Below, piece by piece: positions 50,244-61,210 of a DNA stretch of 64,000 nt (the first letter of the stretch is position 1; every line of letters starts with the position of its first letter). The notes beneath the pieces were generated by a model. The model was not told the DNA's origin and ran no database searches. It saw only the letters and a list, made by a program, of their open reading frames with translations. The translations under genes were made by a program, and so were the position numbers. This stretch comes from Bryopsis sp. KO-2023 (lineage: Eukaryota; Chlorophyta; Ulvophyceae; Bryopsidales; Bryopsidaceae), in assembly GCA_030272585.1 (NCBI GenBank), contig BSYQ01000009.1, forward strand, positions 2,728,001 through 2,792,000. Direction: 5' to 3'.

Positions 50244-52535
50244 CTAAACTCCTTTTTCGTCCCTTTTCTCATATCGAATCAATCGATCATGGTGCACTAA
50301 GCCTTTCAGCAGTGCACCTTTAGGTGTTGCCAATAAAAAAATCCCAGACCCATAATCACTGACTATTTTAAATGGGCCTTTCCAGCGACCTGCAAATTTG
50401 CTATTCTTTTGACCTCGTTCGTTTTTAAGTAAAACAGCCATACCCAATCGAAACTCCTTTCTCTGCGACCCGCGTTTTGTAGCATCATAATACGACCGCA
50501 TTTTCGACTGCGCCTTAGTCATTTGTTGATTCGCCAGTATACGATTGTCTTCCAATCGCGAAAGCCTGAGAACTGTCGAAGTACTTTCTTGCTGTTCCAA
50601 AATCTCCTGGGTGACTGCATCATCCATCCAGTCTCGCGGCTTGAACCCATACATGACTTCAAAAGGAGTCATCTGCGTAGTAGCATTGCGCTGTGTGCGT
50701 ATCCCGTAAAGCACACGTTCCAAATGATTCTCCCACTCATGCCCTTGTCCCAAGCAGCTTTTCTTTAGCGCATTCATAATCGTCTGGTTCATTCGCTCGA
50801 CACACCCATTTGTTTTAGGCGAATAAGCTGAAATTTCCAGCCGCCCTATTCCATGGTCACCTAAATAGGCTTGGACCTGTTCACTCACAAATGCTGGCGC
50901 ATTGTCTGTAATAATGCGCCTGGGCGTTCCAAAACGAAATCGAAGAGTGTCCAAAAATGCACAGATCGTCTTACTGTCCGCCAGCTCCACTCCTTTAGCT
51001 TCTGGCCATCGCGTGGCATAGTCGATCGCCACGAGAATATACCGACAGCCACCACTTTGGGGTAACGGGCCAATAAAATCTAAGCCCACCAGTCCCCAAG
51101 GCTCCATCTCTTTGATTGGTCGCAATTCCGCTGTGGGAGCGATTTTGAGACAACGCTGGCACTCTTCACAGGAGTCGACATACTGCTTGATGTCGCGATG
51201 CATTCCATCCCAAACATAGCGAGCAGCGAGTCCTTCCTCAGTTAAAGCACGATTACTATGCCCCAGATCATCATGTGCTTTCTTTAACAGAGCAGGGGCG
51301 TATTGCTTAGGAATCATCAAACGCCAGGTGCCGACTTTGGACAATTTGAGCAAACGACCCTCCTGAATACGAAATTGCGGGCGAACCTCTTCCACGCGAG
51401 TATCCAACAGCCATCCGTCCACCTCATTAGTGGTCAGCAAACGCCACACAGGACCGGTATACGCATCAGTCAACAGCGAAGCCAGCCATGGCGTAGGAAT
51501 AGGAGAAGGCGAGGTCAAATCCACTGCAGCCGCATCATGAGAAGCGGCAGAACGCTTTCCTGCGAAATACTCATAGCGAGACAGCACATCGGCCAGGATA
51601 TTGTGCGCACCAGCAATGTGCTCCACAGAAAAAGGACAGATACACAGAGACTGTATATCATCCAGTCGCCGTAATACAAACGGCGAATGATTCTCAGGAT
51701 TAAAAATCCCAAGAACAGCTTTATTATCGGTGAAAACCGAAAAAGGACGGTCGACTAAAAAAGGCTGAAAAGCAGCCACTGCTTTGCAAAAACCATCTAA
51801 TTCTGCATGATTGCTAGAGGACCACGAACGGGAGTTTATCGAACTCCAAAACTGAATGATTCGGGCGCCCTGGAGTAAAACAGCCCCATGCCCAACACTG
51901 GAAGAGTCGAGAAAAATTTTCATCGGCTCCTTAGAGGCGTGGTCAAAAAAATCTAAGCCCCAGAGTTTATTAGTCAACGAAGAAACCAACGACTGCCACA
52001 AAGAACGAAAATCATCAGTTTGAAAAGCCACTGGATCAGCCGATCGAAAACACTTCAGTGGTGCAACTGTGCGATGCAAAAAAGGGTGAAAACTCGCTAA
52101 CCCATTCATCAACCCAAAGAAACCGCGCAAATCAAATTTGTTTTGAGGAATAGGAAGATCCTCGATTTTATTAAGCGTTTGAGGATCCATTTTGAAACCA
52201 GCGGAACTCACATGCACGCCAAGAAAAAAGATAGAAGAACTAAAAAACTCACACTTTTCGAGTTGGAGACTCCAGCCATCCTTGTGGAGTTCATCCAGTA
52301 AAATGTCCAGCGCGACGCGATGCGTCGCCAGATCGTCAGTGGCTAACGCCAGGTCGTCAACATATGCATGCAGTTCGACTCCTGGCGGTAGCTTGGTTCG
52401 CACTTTTGCCAAAGTAAAGTGCATAGCACGCATATAGTAATGCATGCTATTATGATAGCCCTCTTTTAGCCTTGTCATCACATAATTTTGACCTCCGAAC
52501 TCAAAACCAAAGTATGTGGCTATTCCATCAGAAAT
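50244..52535 (-). mobile_element. Element A segment: RT (C-terminal part), RNase H, integrase
   Basis: The segment shows the RT catalytic box YVDD (HAYVDDLALA), an RNase H region with VFTDNKAVLGIF, the integrase zinc-binding region ending CEECQRC, and the core starting GLDFIGPLP with ATRWPEAKGVEL and TDNAPAF. No chromodomain was seen, unlike element B. Fossil-type annotation only. Confidence 0.85.
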
Positions 52536-53048
52536 TGTTATCGCTCGAGAGGACTGACGTCCGCGAGCGACGTCTCCTATCTCGGGAAAGAGTGAGGCGG
52601 CGGCGGAACGGTCACACAAAATCGCACGGGTCACAGACTCGGGGTCACACAAACAGATCACTGAAAAGCAAGGTTACATCAAGCGTCCCATCCTTTAACT
52701 CCCAGTTCGACTTTTCCGAGGGTGACTAACCACCCGTAACACTCCCACTACCCTGACTCACAGCCGCCAGTTCTACTCCTGACTCACTCACACACTCACA
52801 CACAGGCCCAAACCAAAGCACGTTCCCACTCAGACTCAAACCCAGGACCTCAGTGTCACAAGTCCTAATCTGGTTGATCGAACCACTGTCTTGACTCTGT
52901 GCTCTTGCGGTGGTTTCCTCGCTGTAGTTCAGTAGTACCTCCTTGGGAGGATGCTGTCATTCACCGGGGATGCATCTGACGCTTCACAGACGTCAGATGC
53001 ATGACGCCTTTGACGTCTGACGTCCCTGGACGTCAGCAGCTGGTATCA
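52536..53048 (-). repeat. Element B 3' LTR
   Basis: 513 bp; matches 59783-60295 base for base by eye except at most one position. The purine-rich tract CAGGGGGGAGGCAAT (minus strand) abuts it at 53049. Confidence 0.95.
52820..52893 (-). other. tRNA-like segment within the element B LTR (also at 60067-60140)
   Basis: Minus strand: AGTGGTTCGATCAACCA, about 25 bases, then GGTCCTGGGTTCGAGTC. In the 60067-60140 copy the B-box loop TTCGAGT is flanked by partly pairing CTGGG and CTGAG, as in a tRNA T-arm. No complete cloverleaf. Confidence 0.4.
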
Positions 53049-53304
53049 ATTGCCTCCCCCCTGGGGGCAGTTGGTGCCCTCACCAAGTATCCATCAAATG
53101 CATCCTTCTGATTCTGTAAAAGTAACTCTGAACTAGGGTGATGCAAATCCCAAGCTCCCTGCACTTCTGAAAGGATAATTAGATCCCCATAAAATCCTTA
53201 ACCCACAGAAGTTCAGAAAACACTTCACTGCCCTTATGCAACCCATCCCCTAGTCACTGGGATTCCTGATCCTTTAGCCACAGAATCAAAAGTGCATCTA
53301 ACTT

Positions 53305-56300
53305 CTACCTGATCCCAACTCTCCTCTTATAATCAGCCAGGATCTCTGATGCATTCAATAAATTGTCTTGGGGTTCCCAAGTTGCTTCACTAAGTGGATA
53401 CCCCTTCCAGACTACTAAAAATCTCCTTTTTCTTCCTGAAAACTTATGTCTTACTACAGCCTCAACTTCAAATTCCTCTTCTCCCTCAGAATCTAATTCT
53501 GCTGGAGGTGCCATTACCTCCCTAGGAAACTTAGCACTTTCCTGAAGTTTTCTCAACTTTGATACATGAAATACAGGATGTAATTTCCATCCATCTGGTA
53601 ACACCAATCTATATGCCACAGAGCCCACTGCAGCAGCAATAACAAAAGGCCCTATATATCTTCTTCTGATTTTCACTGGAATATGTTTCAAGACTGATAA
53701 ATTCAATGTCTTTGTGGAGAGCAACACCTTTTCTCCCACTTGAAACTGTACATCCCTTCTCCTTTTGTTTGCTTGCTGCCTCATCTTCTCTTGGGCTGTT
53801 TTATATCTGTTTTTGGCATCATTGATGACTTCCTGCATATGAGATATCATCTCTTGCACTGATTCTGCTTCAGCTTGAGCTTTTCCAGCCAGTAGATCTC
53901 CTGGCAGCTGAGGATGCACCCCATACATCAAGTAGAAGGGGCTGTATCCTGTAGATGTGTGGACAGCATTGTTGGCTGCAAATTCAGCCATCCCTAATCC
54001 CTGCATCCATGTCTCTGGATGCTCTTCTACATAGGGTCTTAGAAAGTTCTCTAATGTTCTGATGCTGACTTCACTTTGTCCATCTGTTTGAGGATGGAAG
54101 GCTGTGGACATCCTTACTTTAGTCCCCACACATCTCATTAATTCCTGCCAAAATTTACTAGCAAATCTAGTGTCTCTATCACTGATTATCACACTGGGAA
54201 TCCCATGATTCCTGAAGATGTGATCAAAGAATATCCTTGCATACCCTGGTGCATCTATTGTTTTGCTGCAGGGGATAAACTTTACCATCTTAGTCAATCT
54301 ATCAACAAACACTGCAATTGAATCAAATCCCTCAACAGAGGGTAAATCAGTCACTAGATCAGTAGTGATCTGATCCCATTTCTTATCAGCCACTGGAATA
54401 GGTTGCAGCAAGCCTTTCTGAGCTCTCAACTCAGGCTTCATTTGCTGGCAAACCTCACATGTCCTAACATATTCCTGGACATCCTTTTTCATATCATTCC
54501 AGTAGTATTTCCTGGACATCAGCTCCAGAGTTCTCTCTATTCCCAGATGTCCTGAAATCTGATTATCATGTCCTTCTGTAAGGACTTTCATCCTCAGTTC
54601 CTGAGGTACCCATAACTTCATGAGTCCATCCTGAGTTTGATAAATCAATAACCCTGATTCATTGATTCCATATCCTGGAATTCTCTCTCCATCTAGTATT
54701 TGATTGTAGATGTCTTTGATTTCAACATCTGCCAGTGTTGCTTGTTCCCAGAGTGTAATTTCCTCCATACTAGGTTGTAAGGAGCTCACTACATTCACTT
54801 GATTCTCTACTGGTAGACTTCTTGATAGTGCATCAGCCACTAGATTCAATTTCCCTTGGATGTACTGAATCTTTGGTTTGATGCTGAGGAAATGTCCTGC
54901 TCTCAGCCACCTGGCCTGAGGCCTTGACATCATCTTTTGTTCCATAAAGTTTGTTAGTGGCTGGTGGTCTGTAAAGACTGTGACTTCTCCTGGGCAGCCC
55001 TCTAAATAGTGCCTCCACTGCATCAAGCAGTAGGCTATTCCCAGGAGTTCCCTTTCATATACTGAGTAGTTCTGTTCTGACTTTGATAATCTCCTACTGC
55101 AGAAGGCTATAGGCTGTAATCCAGAGCCATGATCCTGACAAAGGACCCCTCCAGTTGCTTCCCCAGATGCATCACTAATCACAGTGTAATCTTTCACTGG
55201 ATTAGGATGGATCAGCACTGGTTTCCCCATCAATGCAGTTTTAAGTGATTGAAAAGCTTGTTCCTGAGCAGAGCCCCACTCCCACATGACATCCTTCTTA
55301 GTTAAGTCATGCAGAGGGCCTGCTATCTTTGCAAAGTCTGGGATGAATCTCCTATAAAAGGAAACCATCCCCAGAAAACTCCTAACATCAGTAACTGTTT
55401 TTAAGGGCTTCCAATCCCTGATTGCCTTAACTTTCACATCCATTGCTGAGATCCCCTTTTCACTTAGCCAGAACCCACAGAAATCTGTTTCCTTCACACA
55501 GATTTCACTTTTGGTGGCCTTGGCAAACAGACTATACTTCTGTAGCCTGGCTAAGACTGCTGCTAAATGCTCTACATGCTCAGAGATGCTCTTAGAATAG
55601 ATTAAGAGATCATCAATGAAGATCAGCACAAAGATATCCAGCATATCCTTGAAGATGTCATTAACCATGTTCATATATTGTGCTGGAGCATTAGTAAGTC
55701 CAAAAGAAAGCACTTTGAACTGATAGTGTCCAAATCTACTTCTGAAGGCAGTCTTAGGCCTATCCTCTTCCCTTAGAGGCATCTGCCAGTAGCCTGATCT
55801 CAGGTCAATCTTAGTGAAATATTTTGCCCCATGCACCCTGTCAATCATCTCCTCTGGTAAGGGCAGAGGATATCTATTTTTGATGGTTTTCTTATTGAGC
55901 CATCTATAATCCAGGCACATCCTGAGCCCTCCATCTTTCTTAGGGACAAACAGGATGGGTGCCCCAAATGGTGATTGTGATGGTTCAATGAAATCCATCT
56001 CTAACAGATAATCTAACTGTCTTTTAACCTCATCTAACTCAAGAGGAGACAGTTTGTATAGGGGTCTATACATGGGTTCTGTACCCTCCTCCAGATCAAT
56101 CCTGAATTCATGACCCAGTCTGACAGGAGGTACACCCTTAGGCAAATCCTTTGCAAACACTTTTCTGTACTGAGTCAGTACTTCTTTAATCCTGGGATCC
56201 ATATCCTCCTGCAGGATTTTCTGTAGATCATCCCCTTCCCTTTGTTCTGGGATTGTTTCTACTCCAGTCTTTGATTCATCCTCTGGCCTAATCACCACCA

Positions 56301-57174
56301 TGATGATGTGTTTGATTTCCCCTTTTTCTATCTGTCTTTTGATTCTGCCACTAGAACAAAAGGAAAGTTCTGTAGCTCCAGTGGGCTTGAGCTGATATTC
56401 AGGCATCACTGAGAGTGGTAATTTTACACTCTTTCTGCCCTTGTTTACTGTGATTATTCCTGACTTAAAATCCACTTTGGGATTGTAGTGTATGAGCCAG
56501 GGCAATCCCAGCAGGATTGGGTGATTACTGTCTGGAAAGACATCAGCATCAAATGAAAGCTGGATCTTTCCACAGACAAATGGGATGCCAAAACATCTCC
56601 CCACTGATTTCCTTTCTGTACCATCTAGAAACTTAACAGGAGTTTCTTGTGGTTTGTATTGCAGTCCCAGTTCCTTGACTGCATCCATGCTAATATAATT
56701 AGCAGTGGATCCTGTATCAATGTATGCTGTAGCTTTCTTTGCACCAATAAATCCTGCCAGTTCATATCCTCTATATGCTGCTGTAGCCTGAGCTACTGCA
56801 GTCTGAACTGGTTCCTTTCCCTCAACATTTCTTTCCACTCTAGTGGGTAAACTCACAGTGGCCTCTGTTTGTTTATCCACTCTCTTTTGAGACTGCTTTT
56901 TCTTTTGAATTAACACTCCTGGAGTGACCCCATCCAGTGTGTATGCTTCCTGTTCTGTTGCAATAGGGGCTGCAACCACAGGTGTCTCTTGAACACCATC
57001 ATTTAGTGAGGCTGGTGTTTTTGTAGTGGGTTCTTTCATTTCAATATCATCTGGAGGCTTAGCTGACCCAACACTAGCCTCCTCTTTTAGTTTCCCTTCT
57101 TCAGGGCTTTCTGAGCTTGGGACAGTTTGGGACACTGTCTCACCCCATGCTCTGTGCTTCCACATAGAAAACAC
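53305..57174 (-). CDS. pol: Element B Pol (protease, RT, RNase H, integrase, chromodomain)
   Basis: 1,289 codons. Domains in order: retropepsin YIDTGSTANYIS, RT with CLDYRWLNKKT, FTKIDLRSGYWQ and the catalytic box FIDDLL, RNase H with VFTDHQPLTNF, integrase with HHCC finger (GHLGIERTLELM ... CEVCQQM), core TDLVTDLPSVEGFD and FHPQTDGQSEV, and a C-terminal chromodomain LVVWKGYPLSEATWEP. The chromodomain places it among chromoviruses. The frame looks whole. Confidence 0.95.
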   Translation of the reverse strand: MFSMWKHRAWGETVSQTVPSSESPEEGKLKEEASVGSAKPPDDIEMKEPTTKTPASLNDGVQETPVVAAPIATEQEAYTLDGVTPGVLIQKKKQSQKRVDKQTEATVSLPTRVERNVEGKEPVQTAVAQATAAYRGYELAGFIGAKKATAYIDTGSTANYISMDAVKELGLQYKPQETPVKFLDGTERKSVGRCFGIPFVCGKIQLSFDADVFPDSNHPILLGLPWLIHYNPKVDFKSGIITVNKGRKSVKLPLSVMPEYQLKPTGATELSFCSSGRIKRQIEKGEIKHIIMVVIRPEDESKTGVETIPEQREGDDLQKILQEDMDPRIKEVLTQYRKVFAKDLPKGVPPVRLGHEFRIDLEEGTEPMYRPLYKLSPLELDEVKRQLDYLLEMDFIEPSQSPFGAPILFVPKKDGGLRMCLDYRWLNKKTIKNRYPLPLPEEMIDRVHGAKYFTKIDLRSGYWQMPLREEDRPKTAFRSRFGHYQFKVLSFGLTNAPAQYMNMVNDIFKDMLDIFVLIFIDDLLIYSKSISEHVEHLAAVLARLQKYSLFAKATKSEICVKETDFCGFWLSEKGISAMDVKVKAIRDWKPLKTVTDVRSFLGMVSFYRRFIPDFAKIAGPLHDLTKKDVMWEWGSAQEQAFQSLKTALMGKPVLIHPNPVKDYTVISDASGEATGGVLCQDHGSGLQPIAFCSRRLSKSEQNYSVYERELLGIAYCLMQWRHYLEGCPGEVTVFTDHQPLTNFMEQKMMSRPQARWLRAGHFLSIKPKIQYIQGKLNLVADALSRSLPVENQVNVVSSLQPSMEEITLWEQATLADVEIKDIYNQILDGERIPGYGINESGLLIYQTQDGLMKLWVPQELRMKVLTEGHDNQISGHLGIERTLELMSRKYYWNDMKKDVQEYVRTCEVCQQMKPELRAQKGLLQPIPVADKKWDQITTDLVTDLPSVEGFDSIAVFVDRLTKMVKFIPCSKTIDAPGYARIFFDHIFRNHGIPSVIISDRDTRFASKFWQELMRCVGTKVRMSTAFHPQTDGQSEVSIRTLENFLRPYVEEHPETWMQGLGMAEFAANNAVHTSTGYSPFYLMYGVHPQLPGDLLAGKAQAEAESVQEMISHMQEVINDAKNRYKTAQEKMRQQANKRRRDVQFQVGEKVLLSTKTLNLSVLKHIPVKIRRRYIGPFVIAAAVGSVAYRLVLPDGWKLHPVFHVSKLRKLQESAKFPREVMAPPAELDSEGEEEFEVEAVVRHKFSGRKRRFLVVWKGYPLSEATWEPQDNLLNASEILADYKRRVGIR

Positions 57175-59369
57175 TTAAAGGATCCTCCCCTTGAGGGCCT
57201 AGATCCCATCTGACCTCTCTGCTGCACAGCCTTAACTGAATTTGCTGCAGGGGGCAGTTGTGATGTTGCAGCAGCTATCACTGCTGACATCTGTGTATTT
57301 CTCTGTCCAAATCTTCCCCTCCCTCTACCTCTGCCTCTAAAGCTGCTAGTAGTGCCACCTCTACTGCCTATAGTTGCAGAGAGTCTTTGGACTGTGAGGA
57401 TGGCCTTATCCAGATCCCCATCACACAGGGTCATAACCTGTGCTTGCATATTCCTATCTGCTAGCCCATCCACAAAGGCAGCATACCTTTCTTCTTGAGG
57501 TAGGTTAGGGAGTCTAAACATCAGCTTTCTGAAGAGTCTGATGTAGCCTAAGGCAGTTCCAGTCTGCCTTAGAGTTCTTAATTGTTTTCTGGCAGTCTCT
57601 ATTAGGGAGACTGGCTCAAAAACATTCCTTAGTTCTTGAGTGAACTCTTGCCAGCTAGCATACTCTGCCTTTTCCTGATTCATGATCTGTATGTCCATCA
57701 AGTTTAACCAGCTAAGTGCATCTCCCTGGAGATGTGACTGAAAACAGGATAACCAGTCTCTCTCTAAGATGTGTTGATTCTGCAACCATCTCTTCATTCC
57801 TAGTATCCATTCTGTTGCAGACATCCTTTCATCTCCCGTGAATTTCTCTGGGGGAGTGAGCTTAATCTGTTTGCTGTAAGGTCTATCAGGACCTTGTCCT
57901 GAACCTCCTGATGTGCCACTAGGATCTCTATCAGGTGGTCCTCCTCCTGGGGGACCTCCTCCATCACCTCCACCACCATCACCACCATTCCCTGGCCCTG
58001 GATGTCCAGAACCAGATGCTCTAGGCATGCCTGGTCTGTCTGGGCCATTCGGTCCATTTGATCCATTTGGATCCCCTGGATTTCCTCCAGGTGCACCACC
58101 ACTGGATGCTCTTTGACTTGTTAACTGTTCAAAGGGATTTGGTGGTCTAATTCCCATTCCTGATGGTGCTGGGGTAGTGCCTACAGTAAAGGTAGCTGGA
58201 GGTGCTATAGTTACTGCTGGTGGTTGCAGTATAGGGGGTGGTAAACCCATGGACAGTTGTTGTCCTGAAGTGAGGTCTATTAGACCTAAAGAAGAGGGTC
58301 CTGGAGGTACTGCTCCAGTACTTGTGGCAGGTATAACTTGCTGTACTGGTGGCTGACCAGATGTTGGGATATCCTGAGTTTGTCCCTCAGTTTCTCCTTC
58401 CTCTGTATTCTGTACTGTTTGTGTTGCTTGCATCATATGCACTTGCATCACTTGTGGAGGAATAGGTGCTCTCAGAATTCCATCCTTCATCCAGCCATCA
58501 ACTGCTTTCTGATAGTCTGGATCAGTTAAAGCCCATCTAGTCTCTTCTAGATCTGCTTTCTGTCCTTCAGCATTGTTATACTTGTCTTCAATAGCTGTGG
58601 TGGTTTCATCCACTGCTGTAGCTACCATTTTCTGAATGACTGCAGGATAGGAGTCCAATTCTCCTTGCAGTATACTAGTCATTGTGTTTGTCATACTCTC
58701 CCTCTCTTCCATCAGCTGTTTTTGCATTCTTTGCATGTGCTGAGACACTTCATATAATTGGGCATTAATATCTTCCTGCTGTTTCTTTTGAACCAACATC
58801 AGTTGCTCCTGTAGAGCTAACTGCTTCTTCTGGAATAGTTCCAGCTCTGTTTGGTTCTTATTTTTCCACTGAGCCATGCCCACAGCATGATCTTTTCCTG
58901 TGCTTCTCAACTGTTCACCCAGATCCTTCAGTTGAGTGTTTGTATTTGCAGTGAGGCTTTGATAAAAGTCCTTTGCATGTAGCTCCTGAGTCTGCTGTAG
59001 TTTTCGACTCTGTTCTTCCAAACTGTGCACTAAGGCTGACTGCAACTCTTCCTTTAGAGTTGACTGTTGTAGCTCTGTTTGCTCTCTGTGTGTATACAGT
59101 TCAACCTGGACTTGTTGAACCTGATTCTGCATGGAGGTCAATGATTGCTGGAGGTGGTTGGTTACTGTTCCACCCCAGACCTCAATCTGTCTTTGCATTT
59201 CAGTGTGATCAGAACCATTAATCTGTATATTCTGAATTTGCTGGTGCACCATTGGTTGCACTTCTGACCCTTCCATAACTTCGTCGCTTATCGCGACCAT
59301 GTCGCTTTCCGTAACGACCGGAACCAGAGCCATTCTGGTCGCTTGACTTTCAGTTGACTTTCCAGGCAA
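57087..59369 (-). CDS. gag: Element B Gag
   Basis: 760 codons: a long Gln/Glu-rich coiled-coil N-terminal half, a Pro/Gly-rich linker, a capsid-like region (WILGMKRWLQNQHIL ... YIRLFRKLMFRLP), an Arg/Gly box RGRGRGRGRFGQ and a CCHC zinc knuckle CFLCGSTEHGVRQC. Gag is large for the family. It overlaps the Pol frame by 88 bases in a different frame, the arrangement in which such elements use ribosomal frameshifting. Confidence 0.9.
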   Translation of the reverse strand: MPGKSTESQATRMALVPVVTESDMVAISDEVMEGSEVQPMVHQQIQNIQINGSDHTEMQRQIEVWGGTVTNHLQQSLTSMQNQVQQVQVELYTHREQTELQQSTLKEELQSALVHSLEEQSRKLQQTQELHAKDFYQSLTANTNTQLKDLGEQLRSTGKDHAVGMAQWKNKNQTELELFQKKQLALQEQLMLVQKKQQEDINAQLYEVSQHMQRMQKQLMEERESMTNTMTSILQGELDSYPAVIQKMVATAVDETTTAIEDKYNNAEGQKADLEETRWALTDPDYQKAVDGWMKDGILRAPIPPQVMQVHMMQATQTVQNTEEGETEGQTQDIPTSGQPPVQQVIPATSTGAVPPGPSSLGLIDLTSGQQLSMGLPPPILQPPAVTIAPPATFTVGTTPAPSGMGIRPPNPFEQLTSQRASSGGAPGGNPGDPNGSNGPNGPDRPGMPRASGSGHPGPGNGGDGGGGDGGGPPGGGPPDRDPSGTSGGSGQGPDRPYSKQIKLTPPEKFTGDERMSATEWILGMKRWLQNQHILERDWLSCFQSHLQGDALSWLNLMDIQIMNQEKAEYASWQEFTQELRNVFEPVSLIETARKQLRTLRQTGTALGYIRLFRKLMFRLPNLPQEERYAAFVDGLADRNMQAQVMTLCDGDLDKAILTVQRLSATIGSRGGTTSSFRGRGRGRGRFGQRNTQMSAVIAAATSQLPPAANSVKAVQQRGQMGSRPSRGGSFKCFLCGSTEHGVRQCPKLSQAQKALKKGN

Positions 59370-59763
59370 CGGTTACTGTCAACTGTAGACCGTTGACTTT
59401 CGCGCCACGACCTGTCCTTGCCGAACTGTGAACGGATAACCCACGTGCCCTTGCCGTGAGAGTTACTATACGTAATACTACTATACCCCTTCACGTCTGA
59501 GTACTACAGTTCGCTGACAGCGACGCAGGTTACAGGGTAACCTTTTTCCCAAACGTCCTGTCACACGACTGAACGTTGGCACCCTCTTTTCTCTCTTTTT
59601 ATGGGTGTGATTCTTTTCCAACGTTGCTACCACACGTTTTCCTTTTTTCCCGTTCACTGCGTTTGCCTTTTTCCGTTTTCCCACGACCTTACGACTGGCG
59701 TTAAGCGCCTCGAACAAACCTGCTGGTCAAACCAGCGGAGAGCTCCAGTCCAGTCGGTTCCTT

Positions 59764-59780
59764 CGGGCTCCGAAACCAAA
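59764..59780 (-). other. Element B primer-binding site
   Basis: Minus-strand TGGTTTCGGAGCCCG, a few bases inside the 5' LTR. It would pair with a tRNA ending GCTCCGAAACCA. It resembles the common initiator-Met site TGGTATCAGAGC at 10 of 12 positions. Element C carries the same 12 bases. Confidence 0.75.
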
Positions 59781-59782
59781 AA

Positions 59783-60295
59783 TGTTATCGCTCGAGAGGA
59801 CTGACGTCCGCGAGCGACGTCTCCTATCTCGGGAAAGAGTGAGGCGGCGGCGGAACGGTCACACAAAATCGCACGGGTCACAGACTCGGGGTCACACAAA
59901 CAGATCACTGAAAAGCAAGGTTACATCAAGCGTCCCATCCTTTAACTCCCAGTTCGACTTTTCCGAGGGTGACTAACCACCCGTAACACTCCCACTACCC
60001 TGACTCACAGCCGCCAGTTCTACTCCTGACTCACTCACACACTCACACACAGGCCCAAACCAAAGCACGTTCCCACTCAGACTCGAACCCAGGACCTCAG
60101 TGTCACAAGTCCTAATCTGGTTGATCGAACCACTGTCTTGACTCTGTGCTCTTGCGGTGGTTTCCTCGCTGTAGTTCAGTAGTACCTCCTTGGGAGGATG
60201 CTGTCATTCACCGGGGATGCATCTGACGCTTCACAGACGTCAGATGCATGACGCCTTTGACGTCTGACGTCCCTGGACGTCAGCAGCTGGTATCA
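59783..60295 (-). repeat. Element B 5' LTR
   Basis: 513 bp, promoter LTR for the minus-strand element. It is followed inside by the primer-binding site TGGTTTCGGAGC. Confidence 0.95.
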
Positions 60296-60300
60296 GAAAT

Positions 60301-60720
60301 AGGAATGCACATAAAGGCAGAGGCTATATCTAGCTGTGAAAAGACTTTCTTTTTTTGCATTCTTTTCAAAATAGCCCCTCTATCCAGTGGAGGCGAATAA
60401 ACTTGCTTAATGCTAGCATTAAGCATCCTGAAATCAAAACAAACCCGCAGTTTTTGACTGCGGGGTTTAGGAACGACGACTAAAGGAGTCATCACCTTAG
60501 GTGTAAAAGATACCTTCTTTACCAGCCCCAAGCTAACCCATTCTGCCACTTCACGTTTCACTACTTCAAAAAAACGCCCAGTCAAATCTCTTTGGCGAAA
60601 GTTAGAAAAAGAATCCGAGGAAATAAAAGGCATGTCCTCAACTGTCTCCTTATTAAATTTCCCGATGGGCTGTGAAAAGAGCTCAGCATATTTTTTTTGA
60701 ATGTGTGATAAATTATGTGT
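60301..60720 (-). mobile_element. Element A segment: RT N-terminal part
   Basis: Contains REVAEWVSLGLVKKV, MTPLVVVPKP, LRVCFDFRMLN and FSQLDIASAF, the N-terminal RT motifs of Ty3/Gypsy elements. Bounded by element B on the left and FB3 on the right. Confidence 0.85.
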
Positions 60721-60969
60721 AATGGGTCGTTACGGTACGGTACGGTACGAATTTTTTTTACGGTACGGTACAACATCGGTACTGGATCGGTACGATACGT
60801 TATCGCCAACGACCGGCACCCAACATCGGGTCGTTGTTGCAACGTGTCACTGACGTTGTTGTACCGACACAGACAGTACGACGTTCGGTACAACAACGTA
60901 ATGGCGTTGCAGTAACGTCATGTAGATGACGTACAAAGTAACCCCCGCAGGGTCCCGAGAACCCAAGGG

Positions 60970-61048
60970 AACCCAGTGGGATTCGAACACCGTACCGCAC
61001 GATGTCGAGTCATCTACACTGAGCGCTAAGCCAAGTGGACCACGATGA
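60970..61048 (-). other. tRNA-like sequence, FB3 left inner arm
   Basis: Minus strand: A-box-like TGGCTTAGCGCTCAGTG, then about 35 bases, then B-box GGTGTTCGAATCCCAC. Spacing and motifs are those of a Pol III type-2 promoter; a full cloverleaf is not convincing. Confidence 0.6.
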
Positions 61049-61129
61049 CTTTTTGGCTGTGGCGATGATATACCTTAATCTGTTTGTAATTCTGTGAAAT
61101 TAGGGTATATTATTGCAACAACCACAGAA

Positions 61130-61210
61130 TCATCGTGGTCCACTTGGCTTCGCGCTCAGTGTAGATGACTCGACACCGTGCGGTACGGTGTTCGAATCCC
61201 ATTGGGTTCC
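61130..61210 (+). other. tRNA-like sequence, FB3 right inner arm
   Basis: Inverted copy of the left arm: TGGCTTCGCGCTCAGTG and GGTGTTCGAATCCCAT. I count about three differences over roughly 130 bases of the inner arm. Confidence 0.6.

Larger units (their letters stand above)
52536..60295 (-). mobile_element. Element B: complete-looking Ty3/Gypsy chromovirus
   Basis: A 7,760-bp element with two 513-bp LTRs that begin TG and end CA and look almost identical (at most one difference noticed), and a 5-bp target duplication GAAAT at 52531-52535 and 60296-60300. It lies on the minus strand inside the RT of element A. It has long open Gag and Pol frames, a chromodomain, a primer site and a polypurine tract, looks whole, and so is young. 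Transcription would run from the right LTR (59783-60295). Confidence 0.95.
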
